64,000 nucleotides of DNA, from assembly GCA_001630475.1 (NCBI GenBank), contig KV419423.1:124001-188000 (forward strand), given 5' to 3'. Position numbers and translations under genes: made by a program. The notes beneath the pieces are model-generated. The model saw nothing but the letters and a program-made list of their open reading frames with translations. It had not been told where the DNA came from and did not search any database. Source of the DNA: Sistotremastrum niveocremeum HHB9708. Taxonomy: Eukaryota > Basidiomycota > Agaricomycetes > Sistotremastrales > Sistotremastraceae. Of this stretch, positions 1 through 10,205 are shown piece after piece (within the stretch, counting starts at the first letter, position 1; the number at the start of each line of letters is the position of its first letter).

Positions 1-179
1 CATCACGCGACTGCCTCAAGCTCGTTTCAACTATCTCTGTATCATATCTCTGTAGTATTACAATCTGCGGATAAAGTCATACCCAAGGTCTTAATGTATC
101 GGTCCTTGCGAAATTCACTGTGAAGATAAGTTTGCCATCAACGGTCCGTCAAAAATCTGGCATGGACTCATTATATGCC

Positions 180-1656
180 TCAAAGTCGTCTCCTTTCTTC
201 GATATCAACCAGGGGCACTTCTCTCACTATCTCGATCAATATCGCAAGATCAAGCACACTATCAAAGTGCATCGTCAGTGGTAAAGTCCACAACACGCAA
301 GTGCCATGAACGTACCTATTACACTTCACGTCGCTAATCTTTTTAAGAGCCAGCTCCAGAAGTGGAAACCTATGATTTTTCCTTGACGCAAGGACGCCAT
401 TCGATTCCCCAACGTACGATCGGACAGCAATGCGAAGTGTTTCGGATACCCGATTTCGCCCGCTTGGGATATCGTCGTTTGAGATTGGTCCTAGCACGTT
501 AAGCTATAAGATTGAAAGATGTCAAGTTCCGGATAAAGTTGTCCACTATGCATGACATACCAGTCTAATTTTCGAAATAAGTAGACGCCCGTTTATCATC
601 AACAGACTGATGTCGGAGAAAGTAGTTTCGTCGGTCTTCGGTACGATTGCACCATCCACTATCTCATCGTACTGCACATCAAGCGGCATGAGCGCATCTA
701 ACTGAGTATCGGTGAGATTATAATCGGCGGGACTGCGATATGCGTCCAAGACCATCAATCCGAACGACGCCCTCCTTCTCATCTACGCCGTACACAAGTC
801 AGTTCGAGCACGGTTTCGTACCACTAGTAAAGGACGTACTTCATGCTTCCGAGCTCCTACTCCAAATTTTTCGCCATGCTTTTGCCTTCTCAGTCTCATC
901 ATTTGGTCCACTACCAGGGCACCTCGAAGCATCGGCAAGAATGCGGACCATTTGACATTATCGTAGAGACAGTTATACCCCAGGAGTAACCTAGAGTGAT
1001 CAACGTAAGTTTCATGTTGAACTCTATCCTCGAAACGTACGTGGCCTGGATTACAGTCGTCGGTTCCCTGGTACGACCCAAGTCAGCAGCTCTCAGTCGA
1101 TCTCTAGCCTCATCTATCAACAATTGAGCAAACTCCTCAGACTCTATTGACAAGCCAAGAGGATTCGCAAACTGGAGAGAACCACATTAATATCAGCCGT
1201 CAACGGATGAGCCAATATCGCAAAATGTCTGACCGGATGTTTTGCATTGACATGACCACAATGTATAATCAAAAGGAGTAAAGCCGCTTTGGAAGGGGAA
1301 AGTTTCGGATCCGCTAGACGTCTCACATGGTCTACTGTTTTTCGATCGATAACGCCGCCGAATCCAGCAAACTTGTGGGGAAAGACCTCAAAAGCGCGAT
1401 CACGGCAATTTTCCAGATAATCTTCCGAAACCGTGATATCGCGATGTCCGAGTTTCAGGATGATTGTGTTGGTTGCTCGCGACGCCGAATCACTCGCTCT
1501 CAAAGCTTTCTTGCGTTTGACACTTGACGCAGGAATCTTTGGAGGCCTGCTGATACGAGGTTCGCCTTGATTATGGGTTAGCAAACGATTGCAGATGGAC
1601 AGGCATCGAGAGCTGCTTGCCTTCTCCTTCTCCTTCGAGTGAAGATGTTTGGCCAT
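180..1656 (-). CDS. Possible fungal transcription-factor-like gene remnant
   Basis: A chain of minus-strand open segments (about 1656-1190, 1150-920, 782-546 and 497-180) reads like one protein interrupted by introns or decay. The first begins MAKHLHSKEKEK and has a basic N-terminal stretch. Later parts carry patterns reminiscent of the middle region of basidiomycete Zn2Cys6 regulators: an LSPSKAALLLLIIHCG-like helix, then LLIDEARDRL, then VLDAYRSP followed by LMPLDVQYDEIVDG. That would suit a nuclear regulator with a fungal_trans-type domain. I could not find a Cys6 zinc cluster upstream, and I could not join all segments with in-phase GT..AG introns. The piece may be a pseudogene. The family assignment is inference from short resemblances only, and an unrelated hypothetical protein is equally possible. 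Confidence 0.28.
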
Positions 1657-1911
1657 CTACTGATCCCAACTGATCTCGTCCATTGTGATGAGAAATGCCC
1701 ACTGCCTAGATGAATAAAGGTTTGGAAAACAAGCTTCAACAGCGTCATTCTCGGACTTACATCTGAATCGAGAGGCACTGATGGTCGATGGGGATTTGAT
1801 ACTTGCGCTTGTCGACTCTGGGACGCTGCGGTGGAGGTCAGTGCGGGATTACCTATAAGATGGGAGGAGTATGCTCACCAGTTTCGACCACTCGTGCCTC
1901 GCCTATCCTCG

Positions 1912-2063
1912 GTGATGGAGATCTTGCAGAGTCTCGCCTCCCGCGAGAACTGCTTTCTTGCGTACTAGTATCGGCCAGAAGACCGACGTGCAAATCGTTG
2001 TTCGTTTGTTGTTTTGTGGCTGATGCAGTGTTAAGCCATTCTTGGTTTCCGTTGATGGACGCG
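1912..2063 (+). repeat. Diverged direct repeat, copy 1
   Basis: This segment aligns with 3470-3624 in the same orientation. Shared blocks include ATGGAGATCTT, TCTCGCC, GCGAGAA, ACAGTGTTAAGC-like and TTGGTTTCCGT.GATGGA. By eye the copies are roughly two-thirds identical, so this is an old duplication, not a recent transposition. Its nature is unknown. Confidence 0.55.
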
Positions 2064-3469
2064 GCGGCGGCGCGGGGTGCTGGATCGATGAGCGGTGGGG
2101 AGTGGGCTAGGTCATAGTGGTCGCGCTGGACCTCCCAAGAACCCATCTTCAAAGGGTTCGGCGGGCTCTTTGGCTTGAACGGAGGCTCTTTGAATATTTT
2201 GAGTGGCCGGGGAGACAGGTTGGGAGGAATGGGTGCCAGTGCTAGATGGTGGAAATCCGGCATATATTCCAGCACGGGGGGAAGAGGCTGAGTACCATTC
2301 ATCTGAGGGGAAGACAGCCGAGAGGAGCACAGAGGGCGACCGTGGACATGGTCAGATTATAAGGAATTCCAAAGCGTCCGACCTCGACGACCCTCGCTTC
2401 CCAGTTTGGCTAGGAGGTGCGTTGGCGCCCATGTTCGTTCCTGGCTGCATTGTTCCCTTTTCGCTTCGGTCTTCTCGGCTTCCGTTATTCTTTGTTTGTT
2501 GATCCTCTGCATATTCAGGTTCAATGGGCTCCAAGTCCTTAATGCATGGTACTCGACTCTGTATCCTACCAATCTTTTCTGATGGCCTCATGTCTAATTT
2601 ACTGCCCAGGATTGGAAAAATTGCAATTTTGACATTTCTCTTCACGATCGATCAAGGAGCTTGCGCAGCAGAGCTCTTCCAATTTTCCGAGGTCGTTTCG
2701 AGTCGCCAACATGCCGGGCAAATTTTCCAAAGTCATGCAGGCCATTGCGCCTTTTCTCAGACACGTTGCGCCCCGGGCCTACATCTGGAGTGGTGTGACA
2801 GTCCATCATACGCCTCGTGTGCCCGCCACTGTCTAAAAAGACGTCAGAGTCTGGACCTGACGTGCGGACAGCCTCGTGGTTCCGCCACTCTTTAGCGAGG
2901 TGTCGAATTTCGCGTTCACGCCCCGATGACTGCTCGCCACTGCTCTCCAACTCTTGGGGAACAAACGAGGTTCTGTCCCATAATTTTGTGGCTAGGCTTG
3001 TCGCTGATCCCTCTCCTTGGGACGCCATCTATTTTCAGGCACTGTTTGGATGCGTCGTCTTTGACGGATTCTGTGCATGTGGATCGCAGTTTCATACCTC
3101 TCGTGGGTTCCGATCACTATCAGCCGCAGGCCTTTATGTCATTTTCTGGACTCAGATCTATTTTGCAGACTCCAACTCTCGCAGTCAACTGTCCGCGGAA
3201 GGTCACGACGTTGTAGCGACGAGGCTCTACCCACCTTTCTCATCCAGCCAATCTTCTGCACGTGCGGACGGTCCTCAATTCGGCGGATTTGCGGGTCGTT
3301 GTGGCTAAAGGAGTGGTCCACAATACTGACTCAGAATCCAAGAACGTTCCTTTCTTCTTAAATACTGATCGTGAACTCGGTGTGAAAAATGTTCAGCCCT
3401 CTTACCTCTGCGGAAGTCAATATGTGTTTCCAGACGAAGTGAGTGCTCACATATTCTGTGCCCTGACTT

Positions 3470-3624
3470 CGGCATGGAGATCTTTGTCAGTCTCGCCCAC
3501 TGCGAGAAATCACTGAACTGCTTCCTCGCTCATCGCTACGAAGACAAGCTTGCAACTCATTGTATGCTTGGGCTGTGTGCCCGACACAGTGTTAAGCTGT
3601 GTTTGGTTTCCGTAGATGGAGAGG
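3470..3624 (+). repeat. Diverged direct repeat, copy 2
   Basis: This is the partner of 1912-2063, about 1.56 kb downstream. The best-kept part is the end, where CAGTGTTAAGC is followed by TTGGTTTCCG and GATGGA in both copies. The flanks beyond the aligned blocks do not match clearly. Confidence 0.55.
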
Positions 3625-4970
3625 AATGGAGGCCACAGTCCGAGAAAATCTTCGTTTGTGAGAGCCGTAGCTATGGTTGTTTTTGGCGATGTAGAAGTTC
3701 ATTGGACGAAGTCGCCAGTGTATCTAATCTTGTGAATTTTGTTACATTTTTCCCCGACGTTGATGTCAGGAGAGCCTTGATTCCTTGAAGCTCGTTCGTC
3801 GGGTTTGATCTTGATACAACTGCCATGTCATGACGCAAATACATCAATAGAGACGTTGGCGGCAACGATGCTATATCAATGATATTGGATCCCTTTGTGC
3901 GTCTGAGCCAGATGAATATTCATGATATGTATAAACTTCGATGCTTGCCGGTCAATTTATTCATCTATAATATGCAAAGTTTCAGATATTATAGTGATAT
4001 TTTCGGACATTTGGTACGAGTATATCATATCTACAATATCAAAGGGCCGCAAAGGCTCATGCAGCAAATGCTAAGTGATAAAGAGGATGAGCTCGGGAAG
4101 CGGGCGCCTAACAGAAGAAGCGCGCTCTCGGAAGCAAATCCGTACTCCGACTCAGCAACGCGCTCCCCCCCTCACATTGAGCATTGCTATAGCTAGCAGA
4201 GACTGGTCCAATGCTCTGTCGACCCCCCTCATCCGATAGCATATTTTCGGACATCGAAAGCCTCAGACAGAACGGTATGTACCAGCCCATTTTTCCAGCT
4301 CCGCTTTCTCTCTCTAGACCCCCCTCCATCTTCACCGCGGTTACGGGCTCCCTGTCCCTCGGGACTAAATTATCTACGGTACCTGGACTGCACTTAGATG
4401 TGCGCTGTGTGTGTAGCACGGTTGTCCCGTACACGTATGAGAGAGCTGATATGAAGTGCAGGGCTGGCTAGCGTCGGTCGAGTCGAGAGATGAGACTTAC
4501 AAGACACTCTCTACTGTTATGGTGGAGGGCTTGCGGCGCAGATTCAGTCATGGCGTGGAAAAGATACGTGCTTGAGGTCCTTCGGGATCTCGCTTGTTTG
4601 ATCCCTTCTCCTTTGGAGACGCCTGGGTCTCTTCCCCTCCTCATCTATTCTCCTCACTTAACTGTTGTGAGAGAGACAAGATATTTTCTCGTTCCATTAT
4701 GCTATAAGCGAAATACACCCCCTTTCAATGGTATGTTTCTTTTAGTATGTCTTACACGGGCTGACGGAATGTATCTAGCTTGCCATACACTGTCGAGCCA
4801 TCGCGGAGTACTTCTGCATCACATCAACTCCTGGGTCGAAGCCAATAAGGTGTGTTACGAGTGGAACCGATGTCAGTACCGAAACTCATCATGGCTCAGA
4901 TATAATCGTACTTGTTCACCCCTCAGCGGGATCGAAGGCGAACAGCCTGCTCTATTTGTGAGCTTTCTGA

Positions 4971-5639
4971 TCAATTGACGAGTCTCTTCCATCCCTGACA
5001 CGATAATCGCAAGCCGTCATATGCCGGCTTCTCATCATACGAATACCAGCGCAACCCCGCTGTAACCTGAAATATGAAACCTCGTTGCACCGTTGGATGC
5101 GAAGGCACTGGCACGAAGATTGTTGCGACACAAAGTTTCAGAAATATTACTTGAGGTCTGTTCATATCTGCGAACGTTATGGTTTCTACAATCTGACTCG
5201 ACTTCAGCGAGAAACGATCAATTTGCCATCGCCCATGCCGCATGAATTAGGTTATCTGAAGTGGCATCACATAATTCGTCGGCGAACTACCTCACAACCG
5301 TCCCTCATTTCTGCCAACGCTATTAACAACCCTTCGCCATTCCATGCCTTGGACACGCTGTGTGTTCGGGAGGCTCATTCATTTATTGACGTTTTGGTAA
5401 AACCATGCGTCGACGAAGCCGAAATTTTTCCAAGACGACGTTTTTACGGTCTTGGTTTCTGAGATTATCGCAACCAGGCGTTGATCTGCCTCTCTTTCTT
5501 CATAATTGTAACCTGACAGTTTCTCTGTAATCCCTTCTCGACCTTTGTAATATATAAGCTGGTTATCGGCTGATGAGATCAGAGTGAAGATATCGCTAGG
5601 AGAGATCCGATTACCGATGAATGCTATTTGCAGGCGCAA
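4971..5639 (-). pseudogene. Minus-strand gene remnant abutting the glycyl-tRNA synthetase promoter
   Basis: The terminal segment on the minus strand reads ITFADMNRPQ, then a clean-looking intron (GTAATATTTC...ATATTTCAG, about 5145-5064), then VTAGLRWYSYDEKPAYDG and a stop at 4971. Further upstream on the same strand are open, protein-like segments: one ending in NLIHAAWAMAN near 5220-5290, and one with IYYKGREG...YNYEEREADQR near 5430-5600. No ATG-led first exon fits, because the region upstream is already the 5' end of the oppositely directed synthetase gene. I read it as a 5'-truncated gene or pseudogene. The family is not recognised. Confidence 0.3.
5551..5557 (+). promoter_or_regulatory. 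TATA-like box of the glycyl-tRNA synthetase gene
   Basis: TATATAA lies 64-70 bases upstream of the first in-frame ATG at 5621. That spacing leaves room for a short leader and fits a fungal core promoter. Confidence 0.5.
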
Positions 5640-8440
5640 GAGTCATTTCAAAGCGTCTGCCACCTGTCCACAAAACCCTCATCCCTCGGACTACTCTTCG
5701 CTATCAGTCCTCCACATACAATACCGAAACCAAAATGACAACCGTCGTAAATAAAACAGCTCACGAGTTTGATAAGCAAAGGCTCGAAGCTCTGCTGAGC
5801 AGAAGATTCTTCTACGCTCCGGCTTTTGAGATCTATGGCGGTACGAGTCATTCAACGTGCTGCTTAGTGTAACTCGTGCTGAGAACAATGCAGGTGTTGC
5901 TGGGCTCTACGACTATGGTCCACCAGGGTCCGCATTGCAAGCCAACATCATCAATGAATGGCGGCGGCATTTCATTATCGAAGAAGGCATGCACGAGCTC
6001 GACACCACCATCATGACTCCCGCACCTGTCTTTGAAACATCAGGCCATGTCGCACGCTTTGCCGATTGGATGGTCAAGGATACGAAGACCGGCGACGTAC
6101 TACGAGCCGATCATCTTGTCAAGAACGTCCTTGAAGCCCGATTAAAAGGCGATCTCGAAGCAAGGGGTCAAGCCGCGGCACCAGCAAAAGTTGACGAGAA
6201 AGCTAAGAAGAAGAAGAAAGAGGTTGCGACGACGGTAAAACAGCTGCCTGATGAGACCGTTGCGGAATACGAGAAAATCTTAGCACAGGTGCGCCACGAT
6301 GGGTTCAAACTAGTGAAACATGTGCTGATCTCTCCTATGTAGCTTGATAACTACTCTGGTCCCGATCTTGGGCAGCTCTGCAGAACACATGACTTGCGGA
6401 ACCCTGACACCGGCAATGAGGTGGGCGAACCACAGTTGTTCAACCTTATGTTCGCAAGCAGCATAGGCCCCACTGGTCAACATCCTGGGTTAGTGCGCGG
6501 ACGTGATCTGTAACGCCCAACACTCAATCGAACTTAACATAGGTTCCTTCGTCCTGAAACCGCTCAAGGCCATTTCCTGAACTTCTCCCGTCTCCTCGAA
6601 TTCAATAACAACCGTATCCCATTTGCCTCTGCACAGATTGGGCGCTCTTTCCGAAATGAAATCAGTCCTCGTGCGGGCCTTTTGCGCGTCCGCGAGTTCA
6701 CCATGGCGGAAATTGAGCACTTTGTGGATCCGTTAGATAAGCGCCATCCACGTTTCAAAGAAGTGCGGGACATCAAGCTCGGTTTCCTGAGTGCCACCGT
6801 TCAGGCAGAAGGCAAAACAAACCTCTCATTCATCACCATTGGGGAGGCCGTAGATCAACAGATCGTCGCAAATGAAACCCTAGGCTACTTCGTGGCGCGC
6901 ATCTATCTTTTCCTTGTCAAAATCGGCATAGATCCCAAGCGCCTCAGATTCCGTCAACACATGGCGAACGAGATGGCTCACTATGCGACGGACTGCTGGG
7001 ACGCCGAAATCCACAACTCGACAGGTTGGACGGAGTGCGTGGGCTGCGCCGATCGTGCCGCGTACGATTTGACAGTCCACTCGAACCGCACGGGGCATCC
7101 CTTAGTAGTGCGACAGGCACTGTCAGAGCCCATCATCACGGAGCGCGAGGTACCCGAATTCGACAAGAAGGCCATTGGAAAGACTTTCGGTAAAGACACA
7201 GGCACGGTCCAGAAGGTCGTAGCGGAGTTGTGTCAAGAAGACTTAGTGGCGCTTAAGGAGGCCTTGGCTAAGGAGTACGTCGTTATCTATGCTAATCTTG
7301 CCCGTTATCGAGGTCTAATCTATCTTCTATTGCGGCGTAGTGAGGCGCAAATCAGCAGACCTGATGGTTCGAAGATCCACATACCTTCTTCGGTTCTGAA
7401 AATTGAGCGCAAAACTATTAAACAAAATAGTTGAGTGGATATGCGTATAATTTTATTTCATTAGACTCATCTTCTTCCGTAACTACCCGAAATAGTTCGC
7501 GAGTTCACGCCTAATGTGATCGAGCCATCGTTCGGCCTGGGTCGTATTCTCTACATGCTTCTAGAACACAATTATTGGTCTCGCGCGCAGGACGTTGAGC
7601 GTGGGGTGCGTCACATATGCTTAATGTTTCTGAAACGGATGGACATCATGCTAATCTTTCATCCAATTGCAACAGGTTCTGTCATTCCCTCCCCTCGTCG
7701 CACCCACGAAATGCCTCGTCGTTCCCTTGAGCGCGAGAGAAGAATTCGAGCCATTGACAGCGGAAGTCTGTAAGTCCCCCCCCCCATCGCGTGTGACAAT
7801 ATCCTTTTGTCTCTAATTGGTCATATTGTTTAATATCGCTCTTTCATCATGGTACTTGTTTTTCACACGCATGGCATAAGCATCCAAGTTGCGTAAGGCG
7901 GGCGTATTTTCGCGTGTGGACGACTCAAGCGTGTCAATCGGTAAGCGCTACGCTCGTAACGACGAACTCGGGACTCCGTTTGGGGTGACGATCGACTTTG
8001 CTTGTAAGTCTTCGTTCTCGCGGTAGCGTTGTATTTTCCCATCCGCTGACTGGCTCTATTAGCATTGAAAAATCGCACGATTACCTTACGGTAAGCCTGT
8101 CATCCGGTTCTTTCTGTTCAAAGTCTAATTCAGTCCCCGCTCCTGTTCTATCACTGTCACTTCATTCTTGTCGTCTGTTTCTCCGCAACTGCCTCCGTCG
8201 TCACCCTTTGCAAATCAATTCCCACGGATCGAAATATGTTGCGCGCAATGACGTGGACTGTATCGGATTATTCCATCTTCATTTCATTCGTCCTGCAGTG
8301 AACGAGATACTACTGATCAGCTGATTGGGTCCGTTGACGAAGTCATTGAGGTCGTCACTGAGCTTGTGTTGGGCTCGTTGACTTGGGAAGGTGCCTCTAA
8401 GCGGTTGGCCAAGTATGAGGGTGTACAGGACGTTGAGTGA
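5621..8440 (+). CDS. GRS1: Glycyl-tRNA synthetase (class II), ten exons, complete
   Basis: This enzyme charges tRNA-Gly with glycine. Exons: 5621-5840, 5894-6288, 6343-6488, 6543-7274, 7341-7429, 7496-7605, 7676-7769, 7881-8003, 8063-8090 and 8299-8440. They join in frame to 692 residues, close to the usual eukaryotic length. Class II core motifs are visible: [12 protein letters not shown] near 75, [12 protein letters not shown] near 257, motif 2 [17 protein letters not shown] near 290, motif 3 [11 protein letters not shown] near 537, then the C-terminal anticodon-binding domain starting about [13 protein letters not shown] Lys-rich insertion (about residues 185-205) is typical of eukaryotic forms. 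The first 38 residues are basic and Ser/Thr-rich with few acids, like a mitochondrial leader. Met39 (5735, A at -3) could start the cytosolic form, as is known for yeast GRS1. Exon 9 is only 28 bases. Confidence 0.96.
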
Positions 8441-8829
8441 GAGCAATCTAACACACTTGGTGCGATTCGGTCGGCAATCCGCACCGCCGGAAGCAGTGGG
8501 GGGATTAGAAACGCCGTGGAGAGAAGTTTGGATTTTGAAGGATGTAGTAGTAGTGAATGCGTTGATAGTCGAAAACGCTGTAGAGAACGCGTACGATTAT
8601 CGTCTGCTCGGTGTGCACTCTTTAAAAATGCACCAGTCATACTTTCCTCGTCAAAATAATTTGAAGTGTAGGGTACAGTATATGCGTCTCAGAACACGAG
8701 TGCATAAGACTAGTATTGGATACCTGACTCGGGCTTCTCAGTCGACATCTACCGGGCCTCCGTCTGAGGGCGATCGACTCTTCCTGTACCACTGGTTTCC
8801 ACCGTATGCGTACGCTGGTACTTTCGCTG

Positions 8830-9310
8830 AGTGGACTGGATTCATTAGCTTTGAATATTCACACGACTACCTTACGGTAAGCTTATGGCCACCTTCCTTT
8901 CAATTCAAAGTCTAATTCAATCCCTATATTCCTGGAATTTCCTGTTTTATAACTTAATCCTTACATCCATTTCCCCGCAATTGCTTCCGTGGGCACCCAT
9001 CTTGGTTCCATTCCCACGACTAGAATAATCATTGATTTATCTCCTCTTCATTTTATTGGCATTTTAGTGAACGAAATGCTAAGGATCCACTCCTTGGATC
9101 CGTTGAGAAATTATTGGACTTGTCACGGAGCTTGTTTTGAACACGTTGACTTAGGAAAAGGGGCCTTGAAAGGGTTAGCAAAGTATGACGGTGTTCAGAT
9201 CACTGAGTGAGAATAATCTAACACACTTGGTACGTCCGGCAATTCGGGCGGAGGCAGTTGAGCGGTTCAGAAACACCGCGGAGAAAAGTTTGAGTAGTAT
9301 ATTGAACGGT
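8830..9310 (+). pseudogene. Broken tandem copy of the glycyl-tRNA synthetase 3' end
   Basis: This segment repeats the gene just upstream. The 28-base exon 9 recurs at 8849-8876 with its AG before and GTAAG after. The following intron start recurs (TCAAAGTCTAATTCA in both), as do the last exon (about 9068-9210) and the 3' flank (GAGTGAGA.CAATCTAACACACTTGGT in both). The offset is about 786 bases at exon 9 and 770 at the stop. The copied last exon has a one-base shift and internal stops, so it cannot extend the enzyme. It is a diverged partial tandem duplication; no catalytic domain is included. Confidence 0.85.
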
Positions 9311-9597
9311 ATCTTCCAGTACATGTGGTGATAGCAGAACGTATACTAGGGGATGAACGGTTTGCACATGGGGGAACCCAAGTCAACACGCATGCGCAGT
9401 ATCTGATGTGCTTTTGTGTATAGGTTAGGTGAAGCCACCCTAGATCTAGCGCTAGCTTGCGAGTTACCTTTGAACGAGTATGGTCATAGCATTAGATCCG
9501 TACACAGCAAGCTAAGTGACTCGAGTTCCGGCGAAGGGGATCTTGAAACCCGATAGGAAATTAAAGTAGACTTGTAGAACGACTTCATGTCCAACGC
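9311..9597. other. Intergenic, nothing recognised
   Basis: No supported gene, repeat or RNA was seen between the synthetase pseudo-copy and the weak minus-strand gene model. Confidence 0.5.
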
Positions 9598-10205
9598 CTA
9601 TTCCACGTGTTTCCATATAGGATGGTGCAGCAACCCCGCACTGGCACAGGCCCAGAGTTTTGGAGAAATGAACGTTGCCTCCAAGATATGAAATGGGAAC
9701 ATAGTGGTAAGAAGGCTGTCGCGCATCCGCGCCTCAGATCTGTCAATTCCACGGTAAGGACCCATACGCATGTACGAAGTACAAAGGGTTGGATCTGCAA
9801 CCCAGATTGCTGGGTTCCGGCTTAAGTTGAAGCCCTGGCAACCGTACCCCGGACCACACGAGGGTTACTCAGTAAGTGTCGGACAAGCGAAGGAGCGTAT
9901 GGAAACGATATTGACGAGGAACTCCGAGTCCGCACTCCGTAGTCTCCCGTGCGTGTGGGGGCGGGGTAAGATGACATCGACATCGACGACTGTCGCACGA
10001 GAATTTCAGAAGCGTGTTCGGTGCCTGACAAAATATTCCGTGCCGGGACCGGCAGAAGCACATCGGAACCGGGCGTTTGGACCGCGATCGTCCTCTTCCG
10101 CCGATAGTTTTCTTGGTTGCTACTGTACCCCGATACCCAGTCTGGAAATGGGGCTGGAACTTGAACGCTGACTGGAGAGCTACTAACGCTGCTCGAGGAA
10201 TCCAT
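9598..10205 (-). CDS. Possible small hypothetical protein gene, three exons
   Basis: On the minus strand an ATG at 10205 opens a Ser-rich frame (MDSSSSVSSSPVSVQ, PFPDWVSGYSSNQENYRRKR). It can be joined as 10205-9869, 9820-9802 and 9739-9598 to a 165-residue product ending HHPIWKHVE. The joins are in phase with GT..AG borders, but the middle exon would be only 19 bases, so the model is uncertain. No signal peptide, membrane segment or known domain was recognised. Confidence 0.33.

Larger units (their letters stand above)
1657..4970. other. Gene-poor or decayed stretch
   Basis: Open frames on both strands are short and mutually exclusive, and none resembles a known family. A plus-strand series near 4211-4978 has two plausible short introns (a GTATGT donor near 4273 and another near 4731), but no recognisable domain. 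The stretch also holds a diverged pair of duplicated segments (annotated separately). Confidence 0.5.
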
